Assembly (NCBI GenBank): GCA_902493145.1
Contig: CABUOA010000004.1
Location: 1-64,000, forward strand
Direction of reading: 5' to 3'
DNA length: 64,000 bases
Source: an uncultured Collinsella sp.
GTDB lineage: Bacteria > Actinomycetota > Coriobacteriia > Coriobacteriales > Coriobacteriaceae
Within the stretch, counting starts at the first letter, position 1; every line of letters starts with the position of its first letter. Under the pieces are notes generated by a model. That model was not told where the DNA came from. It saw only the letters and a list, made by a program, of their open reading frames with translations, and searched no databases. Shown in pieces: positions 17,202-25,851 of the stretch. The position numbers and the translations under genes are program-made.

Positions 17202-17304
17202 CGGCTTTACGAGCCACCCCATCTTGGCGTTCATTCGTCGCTCGCGTACCCAAGTACGCTTCGCTCCTCTTTCTCGCGCCAACCTGGGGCCCCTCGTAAA
17301 GCCG
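17202..17304 (+). repeat. Covarying palindromic 3' element, family 2 copy A
   Basis: A perfect 12-bp outer stem (CGGCTTTACGAG at 17202-17213, CTCGTAAAGCCG at 17293-17304) encloses a core of about 75 nt. Inside the core CCCCA pairs with TGGGG, TTGGCG with CGCCAA, and GCGTAC with GTACGC as the terminal hairpin. The copy at 43055-43154 keeps the core but has a wholly different outer stem. It starts 6 nt after the S-component stop. Confidence 0.75.
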
Positions 17305-17347
17305 TCTCCGTGCTTCACCACCAAAAACTGTCCCAAACGACTAGCTT

Positions 17348-17391
17348 TTGGGGACGTTCTTAAACGACTAGTCATTAAAGAACGTCCCCAA
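17348..17391. repeat. Inverted repeat upstream of the ECF ATPase gene
   Basis: TTGGGGACGTTCTT (17348-17361) and AAGAACGTCCCCAA (17378-17391) form a perfect 14-bp stem. AAACGACTAG occurs as a direct repeat at 17335-17344 and 17362-17371. It lies between the S-component and ATPase genes and could form an intra-operon stem-loop or be a short dispersed repeat. Confidence 0.65.
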
Positions 17392-17409
17392 TGACTATGA
17401 AAGGTATCC

Positions 17410-19161
17410 ATGGAAACGATCATCAACGTCGACGATGTCTCGTTCTCCTATGGCACGCAGACCGAGCAGGCGCTCAGCCACATCTCGCTCAGCGTGAACA
17501 AGGGAGATTTCATCGGCATCATCGGGCCCTCGGGCGCCGGCAAGTCCACGCTTGCCGCCTGCCTGTCGGGTGCCGTGCCCCACCACTACACCGGCACGTT
17601 CTTTGGGTCCGTCATGGTTGACGGCCACGACACCTGCGAAGCCTCGCTCACCGACGTGTCGCAAATCGTCGGCAGCGTGCTGCAGGATATCGACACGCAG
17701 ATGGTCGCCTCGGTCGTCGAGGACGAGATGCTCTTTGGCCTCGAGAACTTTGGCGTTCCCCACGACCAGATCGAGCAGCGCGTGAGCGAAACGCTCGAGA
17801 CCGTCGGCATCAGCGACCTGCGCGACCGCGAGATCGCCACCCTCTCGGGCGGACAGAAGCAAAAGGTAGCCATCGCCGCCATCCTCGCCATGCGTCCGCG
17901 CGTCTTGGTTCTCGACGAGCCCACCGCGGCACTCGACCCCGCCAGCTCCACGTTGGTCTTCGAGACGCTGCGTGAGGCAAACCGCACACTTGGAATTACC
18001 ATCGTCGTCGTTGAGCAAAAGGTCGCCCTGCTCTCGGAGTACTGCAACCGCGTGCTCGTGCTCAACCATGGCGAAATCGCGCTGCAGGGCGAACCACACG
18101 AGGTCTTCGCGCATACCGACGAGCTCCGTGCCATCGGCGTCGACTGCCCTCGCGTCACGCGTATCTTCAATAGCCTCGAGGCCGATGGCCTGGTAAGCGG
18201 TACCCCTTGCTTGGATGTCGATGAGGCCGAGCGCCTGATTTCGGGCATCGTCGACCCCGCACACGCGGCCAGCGAAGCCCAGGCGCCCGCCGGCTCACCG
18301 CACGCACCGTCGTTGCGCCCTCATGCCAAGGACGCCGAACCCGTACTCACCTTCGACCATGTTGAGTTTGCCTATCCCAATGGCGGCGCCGCCGTACACG
18401 ACCTTAGCCTGACGCTCTATCCCGGCGAGCTCGTGGGCATCGTCGGCCAAAACGGTGCCGGCAAGACCACGCTCACCAAGCTGCTCACAGGCCTGCTCAA
18501 GCCCGCCTCGGGCAGCGTGCGCGTCACGGGACTGGATACCGCGGCCGTTCCCACGAGCCGCATCGCCCGCGAAGTCGCAACCCTCTTCCAAAACCCCGAC
18601 CGCCAGATCTGCAAGGATACCGTACTCGACGAGGTCGCTTTTGGCCTGGAGCTTGCCGGCATCGACCGTGCCGAGGCTCTGCGTCGCGCTCGACTCGTTA
18701 TCGACCGCTTTGGCCTGCCTGCCGATGAGGCACCTTTCTCGCTTTCGCGCGGCCAGCGACAAATGGTGGCGCTTGCCTCCGTCGTAGTGGTTGAGCCCAA
18801 GATCGTCGTGCTCGACGAGCCCACGAGCGGCCTTGATTACCGCGAGTGCATGACCGTCATGGAAACGGTGCGCACCATGGCCGAGCGCGGCTGCGCCGTT
18901 ATCATGGTCTGCCACGATATGGAAGTCGTCTCGGATTTTGCCGAGCGCATTGTGGTAATGGCCGACGGTAGCATCCTCGACCGCGGCCGCACGCACGAGC
19001 TATTCTCGAACATCGATCTCATGCAGCGTGCCTATGTTGAGCCGCCCCAGGTTATTGAACTCTCGCGCCGTCTGGCATCTTCCGTCTCGCCCGCTTTTGC
19101 GCAGGTGAGCGAGGTCACCGATGTCGTTCGCATTACCAAGGAGATGGTCCGCCGTGGTTAA
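17410..19161 (+). CDS. ECF transporter ATPase, fused A1-A2
   Basis: Two complete ABC ATPase domains in one chain of 583 residues, powering the adjacent membrane components. Domain 1 has GPSGAGKST (39-47), LSGGQKQKVAIA (about 145) and LDEPTAALD. Domain 2 has GQNGAGKTT (about 346), a degenerate signature LSRGQRQMVALA (about 443) and LDEPTSGLD. The linker near residues 285-310 is Ala/Pro/His-rich. It overlaps the T-component start by 8 nt. S, A-A and T in one operon suggest a dedicated (group I-like) ECF transporter. Confidence 0.93.
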   Translation: METIINVDDVSFSYGTQTEQALSHISLSVNKGDFIGIIGPSGAGKSTLAACLSGAVPHHYTGTFFGSVMVDGHDTCEASLTDVSQIVGSVLQDIDTQMVASVVEDEMLFGLENFGVPHDQIEQRVSETLETVGISDLRDREIATLSGGQKQKVAIAAILAMRPRVLVLDEPTAALDPASSTLVFETLREANRTLGITIVVVEQKVALLSEYCNRVLVLNHGEIALQGEPHEVFAHTDELRAIGVDCPRVTRIFNSLEADGLVSGTPCLDVDEAERLISGIVDPAHAASEAQAPAGSPHAPSLRPHAKDAEPVLTFDHVEFAYPNGGAAVHDLSLTLYPGELVGIVGQNGAGKTTLTKLLTGLLKPASGSVRVTGLDTAAVPTSRIAREVATLFQNPDRQICKDTVLDEVAFGLELAGIDRAEALRRARLVIDRFGLPADEAPFSLSRGQRQMVALASVVVVEPKIVVLDEPTSGLDYRECMTVMETVRTMAERGCAVIMVCHDMEVVSDFAERIVVMADGSILDRGRTHELFSNIDLMQRAYVEPPQVIELSRRLASSVSPAFAQVSEVTDVVRITKEMVRRG

Positions 19162-19900
19162 CGTCATCGACTACATGCCAGGCGATACGCTGCTGCATCG
19201 CCTGAACCCCGTCGTCAAATTGGGCCTCGCCGCCGCCATCATCGTCGGCATCTTCTTGTCCGACACCTACGTGGCGCTGCTGAGCTTTTTGGTGCTCACC
19301 CTTGCGCTGGGTGCCTATGCCGGCGTCGTCGACCGTCTGTTCTCGCTGCTCAAGTTGCTGATTCCGCTCGCGCTTATCATGCTGGTGCTCCAGCTTGCCT
19401 TTATGCGCGATGGCAACGTTGTGTGGGGCTTTATCACCGACACGGGCCTCATCACAGGATCGAAGGCCTGTCTGCGCCTGCTGGGTGTGGCGTTACCGCT
19501 CATCCTCATGCTCATGGTGACCAAGCTCAACGACCTTGCCAACGCCTGCGTCGAAGTGCTGCACGTACCGTATCGCTATGCCTTCACCTTTACCACGGCG
19601 CTGCGCTTTGTGCCGGTGTTTGGTCAGGAGATGAACGCCATCATGGAAGCGCAGACCGCGCGCGGCGTCGAGTACGACACCAAGAACCCTATCAAGAAGC
19701 TTAAGCTCATGCTGCCACTGTGTGTGCCGCTGCTCATCTCGAGCGTGGGCAAGACCGATGCCACGGCCTTGGCGGCAGAACAGCGCGGCTTCTATCTGCG
19801 CACGCGCGCCAGCTCGTACAAGCGCTACCCCATCAAGGGCCTGGACATCGCCGTACTCATCGTCAGCATCGCCCTCATCGCCATCGGCTTCCTGTTCTAG
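19154..19900 (+). CDS. ecfT: ECF transporter transmembrane (T) component
   Basis: Membrane scaffold linking the S component to the ATPases, 248 residues, about five helices. YMPGDTLLHRLNPVVKLG at the start is typical of CbiQ/EcfT proteins. The coupling-helix region with ARG (MEAQTARGVEYDTKNP) is near residue 160 and a second, degenerate basic motif near 210. I choose GTG 19154, which overlaps the ATPase stop (GTGGTTAA) and has AAGGAG 10 nt upstream. An ATG at 19121 adds 11 residues inside the upstream gene. Confidence 0.88.
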   Translation: MVNVIDYMPGDTLLHRLNPVVKLGLAAAIIVGIFLSDTYVALLSFLVLTLALGAYAGVVDRLFSLLKLLIPLALIMLVLQLAFMRDGNVVWGFITDTGLITGSKACLRLLGVALPLILMLMVTKLNDLANACVEVLHVPYRYAFTFTTALRFVPVFGQEMNAIMEAQTARGVEYDTKNPIKKLKLMLPLCVPLLISSVGKTDATALAAEQRGFYLRTRASSYKRYPIKGLDIAVLIVSIALIAIGFLF

Positions 19901-19929
19901 TTCGCCACCGACAGCAACCGCCCAACGCA

Positions 19930-19972
19930 AAAGGCCTCGGCTCGCACCAAACGAGCCGAGGCCTTTATTGTT
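19930..19972 (+). terminator. Terminator of the ECF operon
   Basis: Perfect 14-bp stem AAGGCCTCGGCTCG / CGAGCCGAGGCCTT (19931-19944, 19952-19965) with a 7-nt loop, followed by TATTGTTTC. Confidence 0.9.
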
Positions 19973-19992
19973 TCACCAGATAAAACCTACCA

Positions 19993-20017
19993 AAATTAAC
20001 CTGTCCCTTTTTGACGG
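19993..20017 (-). repeat. GGGNCAGGTT-type repeat, copy 1
   Basis: The minus strand reads AAAAAGGGACAGGTTAATTT. The same motif recurs at 34652, 35866 and 63298. All four copies are intergenic. Confidence 0.6.
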
Positions 20018-20025
20018 GTCGGAAG

Positions 20026-20772
20026 CTAGAGGCGGTAGGGGACGCCGCTGCGGATGATGGATTCGCGCACCAGGACATCCATAGCATCGAGGGTGATCTC
20101 GGGCATCTCTCGGTACTTTTGCAGCACCGAGAGCTCGGTGCAGGCCAGAATGACACGGTCGCAGCCGCTACGGGCGAACTCCCACATCACGCGGTCGAAC
20201 TTATCCATATCGGGCTCACGTCCGGCCTTCACATCATCGTAGATAAGCGACATCACATCGTTCTGACGTTTCTCGCTGGGATAGACAACCTCAACACCCG
20301 CAGCCTCGCATTCGCAGCCGTAGACGCCCGCGCCCACGGTTCCGTCGGTGCCCATAATGCCAATCTTGTGCACTGGCTCGGCCGGCATACTCAGGTTGGG
20401 GTCGAACTCGCACTCCCCCATCACCGCACCCGCAAGGGCATAGCGCACCGACTCACGCGGCATGTGAATAATCGGCACCTTCGTAAACGACTGGATCTGG
20501 TCGTAGAAGTAGTGCGACGTGTTGCAGGGAATGGCAATGTGCGCACAGCCCAGCGACTCGAGTGCCTGGGCACACTCTTTCATGGTCGCCAGCAGCTTGG
20601 CATGCTCGCCGGTCTTAATGGCAAGCGTGCGGTCGGGCATGGTCGACTTGGAGAGCACCACCATGTCGATATGTTCCTGATCGCAGGCAGCAGCCGTATG
20701 GCGCACCACCTGGTCGTAGTAATACGACGTGGCCTCGGCGCCCATGCCGCCGATAACTCCCAGCTTTTCCAT
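20026..20772 (-). CDS. Aspartate racemase
   Basis: PLP-independent amino acid racemase of the aspartate/glutamate family, 248 residues, making D-aspartate from L-aspartate. LGVIGGMGAEATSYYYDQV is the N-terminal signature. The two catalytic cysteines are present in IPCNTSHYF (about residue 84) and ACTELSVL (about 195). AAGGAGG lies 7 nt before ATG 20772; a longer frame starts at 20856 with no support. The D-aspartate ligase gene lies immediately upstream on the same strand, so the pair supplies and attaches D-Asp. Confidence 0.9.
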   Translation of the reverse strand: MEKLGVIGGMGAEATSYYYDQVVRHTAAACDQEHIDMVVLSKSTMPDRTLAIKTGEHAKLLATMKECAQALESLGCAHIAIPCNTSHYFYDQIQSFTKVPIIHMPRESVRYALAGAVMGECEFDPNLSMPAEPVHKIGIMGTDGTVGAGVYGCECEAAGVEVVYPSEKRQNDVMSLIYDDVKAGREPDMDKFDRVMWEFARSGCDRVILACTELSVLQKYREMPEITLDAMDVLVRESIIRSGVPYRL

Positions 20773-20856
20773 CGCCGCCTCCTTGGTGACGCTTGCGCAA
20801 TTGCGCGTATCATACCCGCGCCCGCCCGATGTAAACCGGACGGGCGCCGCACTCAT

Positions 20857-22113
20857 CTACTTGTAATACGTCTTGAACAGCTTAAAGTGGCGCAGCTTGG
20901 TGTGCCACATGCGCAGCCAGCGGTTAAAGACAAAGTCGCCCTTCATAAACGAAGGGTCGGCGCCCTTGCCTTCCTTGTCCAGGCGATGCACCTTAGCGCG
21001 CAGCTCGGGATCCTTGACGTACTTGTCGACGACGCCCATGGGAACGACCATCCACAGCGCCTCGTCCTGCGCCGTCACAAACTCCGGCTCAAACGGGCGG
21101 TTGAACACATACTCGTCCACCACATACTTGGCAACGTTAAAGCCGCTGTTAGTGACGTAGTAGTTGCTGCGACCTTGGCGCGTGTTGAAATCGAAGAACT
21201 TAAACGAGCCGTCGCGCTCGTCGTACTTAACGTCAAAGTTGGAATAGCCCACAAAGTGAAGGTCCTCGAGCAACTTGCGCACGCCGCCCATGAGCTCGTC
21301 ATTGGGCTCGGTGATGATACAGGCGTGGTTGCCGACACCGTGAGGCTGATGCTCCTCGAGCAGCACGTGACCCAGGCACATCATGCGCACCTTGCCGTTG
21401 CGGTCGGAATAACTGGTGAGTACGCGCATGTACTCGTCATTGCCGGGCACGCGATCCTGCAAGATCAGGTCGTCGGTGTAGCCGCTGGCATACGAGTCGC
21501 GAATGACCTGTTCCAGCTCGGCACGGTCGGCAATCTCATAGGCCTTTTTCTGGCCCTCGAACTCGTGCTGCCACCACATGATGCCGTCAGAAGGCTTCAG
21601 AATCATCGGGTAGGGAAAATCGATCTGGTCGAGCACTTCGGCAGGCGCCTCGCCTTGGGCGTTCAGCATCGCCATGGTGAAGGTAAAGGTATGCGGATAG
21701 GGCACGCCATGCTTCTCGCACAGCTCGTAGAAGATCTCCTTCTTCTGACACTGTTCAAGCATGCTATAGGGAGCGTAAGGCGCGACGATGTTATCCGCCA
21801 ACTCATGGGCATCCTTGGCCTGAGCCACGAGGGCAACATAGTTATCGCCACAGCCCACAAGGACAATCGTCTTATCGGCATGCGCTTGGGCAATGCCGTT
21901 GACGGTCCTGAGCATCACGGGCATGGTATCGATATCCACGTTGGGCGTGTAGTCGATAATCTGGCTGCGGTACGCGGGACCCGTCTGATACTTGCCAAAG
22001 ACCAGACTCTTGACCTGGTACTCCTCGTAGAAGGCGCGCGCCACCGAATAGGCGTTGATGTCGCCACCGAGCAGCACGGGAATGAACTCGCGCTCTGTAA
22101 ACTGCAATGCCAT
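20857..22113 (-). CDS. ATP-grasp ligase, probably D-aspartate ligase for peptidoglycan
   Basis: ATP-grasp carboxylate-amine ligase of 418 residues. The N-terminal third is a Rossmann-like domain, PMILKPSDGIMWW near residue 170 is the ATP-binding lysine region, and KFFDFNTRQGRSN near 310 holds the metal-binding acidic and Asn residues. Length and layout match the D-aspartate ligases of lactic acid bacteria (Aslfm type), which add D-Asp to the side chain of the stem peptide diamino acid. An aspartate racemase gene follows at once, as in Enterococcus faecium. Function is inferred from family and context. Confidence 0.8.
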   Translation of the reverse strand: MALQFTEREFIPVLLGGDINAYSVARAFYEEYQVKSLVFGKYQTGPAYRSQIIDYTPNVDIDTMPVMLRTVNGIAQAHADKTIVLVGCGDNYVALVAQAKDAHELADNIVAPYAPYSMLEQCQKKEIFYELCEKHGVPYPHTFTFTMAMLNAQGEAPAEVLDQIDFPYPMILKPSDGIMWWQHEFEGQKKAYEIADRAELEQVIRDSYASGYTDDLILQDRVPGNDEYMRVLTSYSDRNGKVRMMCLGHVLLEEHQPHGVGNHACIITEPNDELMGGVRKLLEDLHFVGYSNFDVKYDERDGSFKFFDFNTRQGRSNYYVTNSGFNVAKYVVDEYVFNRPFEPEFVTAQDEALWMVVPMGVVDKYVKDPELRAKVHRLDKEGKGADPSFMKGDFVFNRWLRMWHTKLRHFKLFKTYYK

Positions 22114-22335
22114 GGAAACTTCCTATCATGAACTGCCCACACAACGGGCGGTCTTTGCGCAACTGGTTTATTCTAGCGTGCCAAGCCGCCGGCGCCCAAA
22201 GCTCCACCGTATCTATGGCAATCGACGCAATCGTCCAGCACGAAGACGGCGCTCACCGTTGTATGACAATGGGCAATGAACCTACCATTGTTGTAGGATT
22301 CAGCGTATTGACATCCTCGAACGAAAGGCGCGCAC

Positions 22336-22968
22336 GTGCCCCAAGACCATCCGACCGATAATCCTATCCTCAATGCCACGAAGCGCGAGCTGGCGGAACG
22401 CGCACAAACGGCCGTTCCCCTACGCACGGCAAACGATACCTACGACAGGCCCGCCCGCATCGTCTCAATCAACACGTCGGCGCACAAGGGCACACGCAAG
22501 TCGCCCATCGCGGATGGACACGACACCGTTATAGAACAATTTGGCCTCGCCTCCGACGCACACGCCGGGCATTGGCACCGTCAGGTTTCCTTTTTGGCCG
22601 CAGAGTCCATCCAGACGGCGCAGGCCCGCGGACTCGATGTGCGCAAGGGTGACTTTGGGGAGAACTTCACCACGCAAGGCATCAATCTACTCTCGCTCCC
22701 CATGGGCACGCAGCTCAAGCTTGGCAGCGAGGTGCTTGTCGAAATCAGCCAAATCGGCAAGGTCTGCCACACACGCTGTGCCATCTACTATCTCGCCGGC
22801 GACTGCATCTTTCCCCACGAGGGCGTTTTTGGCGTGGTACTAAAGGGCGGAGAGGTCCATATCGGCGACGACATCCAGGTGGTCAAGTTCGGCGACGGCA
22901 TCTGCTCGTTCACCCCTGCCGAGACCCTCGAGGAGATTGAGCAGGCTCGTCAGGAGGGCACGCTGTAG
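22336..22968 (+). CDS. MOSC domain protein
   Basis: Molybdenum cofactor sulfurase C-terminal (MOSC) domain protein, 210 residues, with about 40 extra residues at the N-terminus. The core motifs are FGLASDAHAGHWHRQVS, GDFGENFTTQGI and the reactive cysteine in IGKVCHTRCAIY (about residue 140). Such stand-alone proteins may carry activated sulfur for molybdenum enzymes; the role here is open, as no molybdenum gene is nearby. The start is a GTG with GAAAGG 7 nt upstream. Confidence 0.85.
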   Translation: MPQDHPTDNPILNATKRELAERAQTAVPLRTANDTYDRPARIVSINTSAHKGTRKSPIADGHDTVIEQFGLASDAHAGHWHRQVSFLAAESIQTAQARGLDVRKGDFGENFTTQGINLLSLPMGTQLKLGSEVLVEISQIGKVCHTRCAIYYLAGDCIFPHEGVFGVVLKGGEVHIGDDIQVVKFGDGICSFTPAETLEEIEQARQEGTL

Positions 22969-23035
22969 TTGTAAAACCCCACGTTGAGATAGCTTTTACA
23001 GCCCAAAACACCTCTCAAACAGGGCTCTGTAACGT

Positions 23036-23140
23036 TAAAGTTGAACTCTATGGTTTCTCAACAATTCATCATAACTGCAGGTCAAAGCCAAAGCCTCAAG
23101 TTCAACTTGACCCTTTGGAACCTTTAAGGTTCAAGTTGAG
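23036..23140 (+). promoter_or_regulatory. Palindrome-rich control region of the secreted coiled-coil gene
   Basis: TCAAGTTCAACTTGA (23096-23110) and GAACCTTTAAGGTTC (23118-23132) are near-perfect palindromes 7 nt apart. AAGTTGA and its complement recur at about 23037 and 23133. The cluster lies 65-165 nt upstream of the ATG at 23203 and looks like a set of operator sites. The binding protein is unknown. Confidence 0.5.
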
Positions 23141-23202
23141 GTCGAAAGCAGTAGTAGAATACCGTTCGAACCATAACCTACGATTGATTGCAGAGGGACT
23201 GG

Positions 23203-24336
23203 ATGCAGCATTCGAATCATCGCGCCGCAGCGCTCATTGCGTCGAAGCCGGCTCGTATCATCACGAGCGCCGCGCTCGCCGTTGCGCTGACGGCCACGCC
23301 GATGCTCTCCCCCGTTGCGGCGTATGCCGCCTCGCAGGCAACGCAGGACCAGCTTTCCGCAGCCCAGCAGAAGATCGAAGCCGCCACGAGCGCCTACAAC
23401 GACGCCCGCACCAAACTCGATGACCTGCAAAAGCAGATTGACTCCAATGAGGCAAGCATCGAGGAAATCGAGGCTAAGCTTCCCGAGCAGCAGGCCAAGG
23501 CAAGCTCCGCCATGCGCGATCTGTACAAGTATCAGAAGGGCACCAACCCCATCGTGAGCTTCCTGGTCAACGCGCAGAGCCTGGGTGAGTTCATCACGAC
23601 CTGCAAATACACCAACCAGATCACGAGCTCGAGCGTCGACGAGATCGAACAGCTCAATAACATGCAAACCGAACTCGAGCAGAACAAGGCTGAGCTCCAG
23701 CAGGCCAAGTCTCAGCTTGAGGCAGAGCAGAAAAACGCCGAGGATGCGTTGGCTCAGGCCCAGCAGCTCCGCAGCGAGGCACAGGCAAAAGCCGAGCAGG
23801 AAAATGCCGCCGAGCTTGCCAAGCTTGAGGCCGATAAGGCCGCTGCCGCCGAGAAGCTCTCGGGCGAGGGCGTAAGCGGCAGCAATTCCAGCAGCCAGGC
23901 CACCAACACCAACACCACCATCGACACCACGGTGAACAACGCCAATACCGGTAGCTCCGATTACGATTCGTTCATCAATGAGTGGACGAGCCGCATCGAC
24001 AATTATCTCGCCGGCTCCCCCATGGCAGGCCAGGGCTATAACTTTGCCGTCGCCGCTTGGAATACCGGTGTCGACCCCCGTTGGTCCCCCGCCATCGCCT
24101 GCATCGAGAGCACCAAGGGTGCTTATTGCGCCAATTCTTACAACGCCTGGGGCTGGAGTGCCCGTGGCGGCGGTTGGCGCAGCTTTGGCAGCTGGAGCGA
24201 GGGCATCTCCGCTCACGTTGCCTATCTGGGCGCCAACTACGGCTCCACCCTTACCCCGGCAGCGGCCAAAAAGTACTGCCCGCCCACGTGGCAGGACTGG
24301 TACAACAAAGTCGCCGCTCAGATGAACCGCATCTAG
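23203..24336 (+). CDS. Secreted coiled-coil protein with C-terminal lysozyme-like wall domain
   Basis: Exported protein of 377 residues, probably a cell-wall hydrolase or its regulator. Residues 1-50 form a signal peptide ending AYA-AS. Residues 50-225 are a long coiled coil (QDQLSAAQQKIEAATSAY onward; Glu/Gln/Ala-rich), like PcsB or CwlO. A Ser/Thr/Asn linker precedes a domain of about 110 residues with AWNTGVDPRWSPAIACIEST and YNAWGWSARGGGWRSFGSW, resembling lysozyme-like or glucosaminidase-type folds. AGAGGGA precedes ATG 23203; an in-frame TTG five codons earlier is less likely. Enzymatic activity is not proven by sequence. Confidence 0.8.
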   Translation: MQHSNHRAAALIASKPARIITSAALAVALTATPMLSPVAAYAASQATQDQLSAAQQKIEAATSAYNDARTKLDDLQKQIDSNEASIEEIEAKLPEQQAKASSAMRDLYKYQKGTNPIVSFLVNAQSLGEFITTCKYTNQITSSSVDEIEQLNNMQTELEQNKAELQQAKSQLEAEQKNAEDALAQAQQLRSEAQAKAEQENAAELAKLEADKAAAAEKLSGEGVSGSNSSSQATNTNTTIDTTVNNANTGSSDYDSFINEWTSRIDNYLAGSPMAGQGYNFAVAAWNTGVDPRWSPAIACIESTKGAYCANSYNAWGWSARGGGWRSFGSWSEGISAHVAYLGANYGSTLTPAAAKKYCPPTWQDWYNKVAAQMNRI

Positions 24337-24345
24337 GTGCAACTG

Positions 24346-24376
24346 CAAAGGGCCCCAATGGGGCCCTTTTCTTTTA
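24346..24376 (+). terminator. Terminator after the secreted coiled-coil gene
   Basis: AAAGGGCCCC / GGGGCCCTTT perfect 10-bp stem with a 3-nt loop and then TCTTTT. It overlaps the end of the convergent kinase gene. Confidence 0.92.
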
Positions 24377-25753
24377 GGTAGCGGAGGTATCGACGACGCC
24401 GGTCGCATTGGCAACCGCGACTATGACGATCATGCATAGGAGCAGCACACCCAATGCCTTGAGCCAGAGTTTCGCGAGTTTCTTGCCGCGATAGCTGTCG
24501 AGCAGTGCGAATCGCCGACGAAGACGGCGCTTATCGAGCAGCGCAAAATGCATAAGCACCATAAGGCCATCGACAAAGAAAAAGTACTCGATTATGAGAA
24601 ACCACGTCGGGTAGCTTTGGTTTGCTCCCGTGGGGTGAAAGACGGCAAAGTGACTTCCGGCAAAGAACACAAGTAGGGAGAAGCAGACAAGCGTATTCCA
24701 AATGCGCCCCAGAGACTCCGGAACGCGAGAGAGCAGACCGCATGCAGCGGAGGCGGCAGGCCTAGGAAGCCCTGTGGGGTTCTGGAGCCCTTGGGGCGTC
24801 AGCTCTGCCTCCGATGCCGGAGTACGGACAGGCGCAGGCGCAGGAGGCCGCACGGGGCGGCTCAGATCGTATGCCGTGCGCGTCGCCCGTCCCAACGCTT
24901 CCGCACTCGCAAAACGCTTGGCCGGGTCGAGCGCCATCGACATGCAGACGGCATCGGCAAGTGGGGTGGGAATGCCACGCGCTTCGCATTGCTCGCGCAT
25001 GTCGAGCCCCGGTTTAGGGTCGACTCCCGTCAAGCAGAAGAACAACAGGGCGCCCAGTGCATAGACGTCGCTGCGCACGCTCGTCTGCCCAAACCCATAC
25101 TGCTCGGGTGGCGCATAGGGTCGCGTGCCGAACTTGACGGTGTCGGCATCGGCGCCAGCGCGCCACACGCGCGCAATCCCCAAGTCAATAATCACCAGCG
25201 ACGAAAACGTCAGGCCGTCATCAGGCGTATAGTTGGCACCTGTCACGATGATATTCGACGGCTTGAGGTCGCGATGGATCACCGGTGCCGACGTCTCCCC
25301 CGCCATTGCAAAACCGGCGTGGAGCTCGCCCACGGCATCGCATAGGGCAGGATACAATTCACGCGCATAATCGGGGGTGGCTCCCAGACGGTCCACCAAC
25401 ACCCCGAGCGTCTCCCCTTCGATGTATTCCATAACCACGTTGAGCTCGTCGCCCACACGACGACAATCGACGATTCTGGGCAGGTGCTCAAAACGCCTGC
25501 CCGCCCGCTGAGCGGCAAACAGACGCTCGTATGCCCCGCCGATTTGAGCCGAGGCATCGATGCGTTTACGGACAAAGGGGCCGAGCGAACCACCACCGGT
25601 TCCTTCAAAGTACACGAGCTCGGTTGTTTCAACGGACGAGCGCTTAAGCACACGCTCCACGCGATAGCTGTCGTCGCGATCGAGCGACGCCAGATGTTCG
25701 GCAAGTGCTGCGGTCAGCTCGTCATCGGAATATGTTGGGGTCTGAGTATCCAT
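24374..25753 (-). CDS. Membrane-anchored Ser/Thr protein kinase
   Basis: Eukaryotic-type kinase of 459 residues. Kinase motifs are FVRKRI (likely ATP-binding Lys), HRDLKPSNIIV (catalytic loop, about residue 165), DLGIARVW in place of DFG, and YAPPEQYG with SDVYALGALLFF. A Pro/Ala-rich linker follows and two hydrophobic helices lie near residues 360-455, so the kinase domain is cytoplasmic. ATG 25753 has GGAGG 2 nt upstream; other ATGs lie 9 and 12 nt further up. It is the last gene of a minus-strand set with an HTH-like protein, a lipoprotein and a small membrane protein. Confidence 0.88.
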   Translation of the reverse strand: MDTQTPTYSDDELTAALAEHLASLDRDDSYRVERVLKRSSVETTELVYFEGTGGGSLGPFVRKRIDASAQIGGAYERLFAAQRAGRRFEHLPRIVDCRRVGDELNVVMEYIEGETLGVLVDRLGATPDYARELYPALCDAVGELHAGFAMAGETSAPVIHRDLKPSNIIVTGANYTPDDGLTFSSLVIIDLGIARVWRAGADADTVKFGTRPYAPPEQYGFGQTSVRSDVYALGALLFFCLTGVDPKPGLDMREQCEARGIPTPLADAVCMSMALDPAKRFASAEALGRATRTAYDLSRPVRPPAPAPVRTPASEAELTPQGLQNPTGLPRPAASAACGLLSRVPESLGRIWNTLVCFSLLVFFAGSHFAVFHPTGANQSYPTWFLIIEYFFFVDGLMVLMHFALLDKRRLRRRFALLDSYRGKKLAKLWLKALGVLLLCMIVIVAVANATGVVDTSAT

Positions 25754-25851
25754 AGCCTCCATCATAACGCAGGGCGCAGACACCCCATGGCATCCGCGCC
25801 CCGTTCGCTTGCATCGTTGTTCGGCAGCCCCGCCGGCTCAGATATCAGCCG

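Noticed and set aside
20011..22131. 706-codon plus-strand frame across the racemase and ligase genes
   Set aside because: It spans two well-supported opposite-strand genes and their intergenic gap, so it is a codon-bias artefact.
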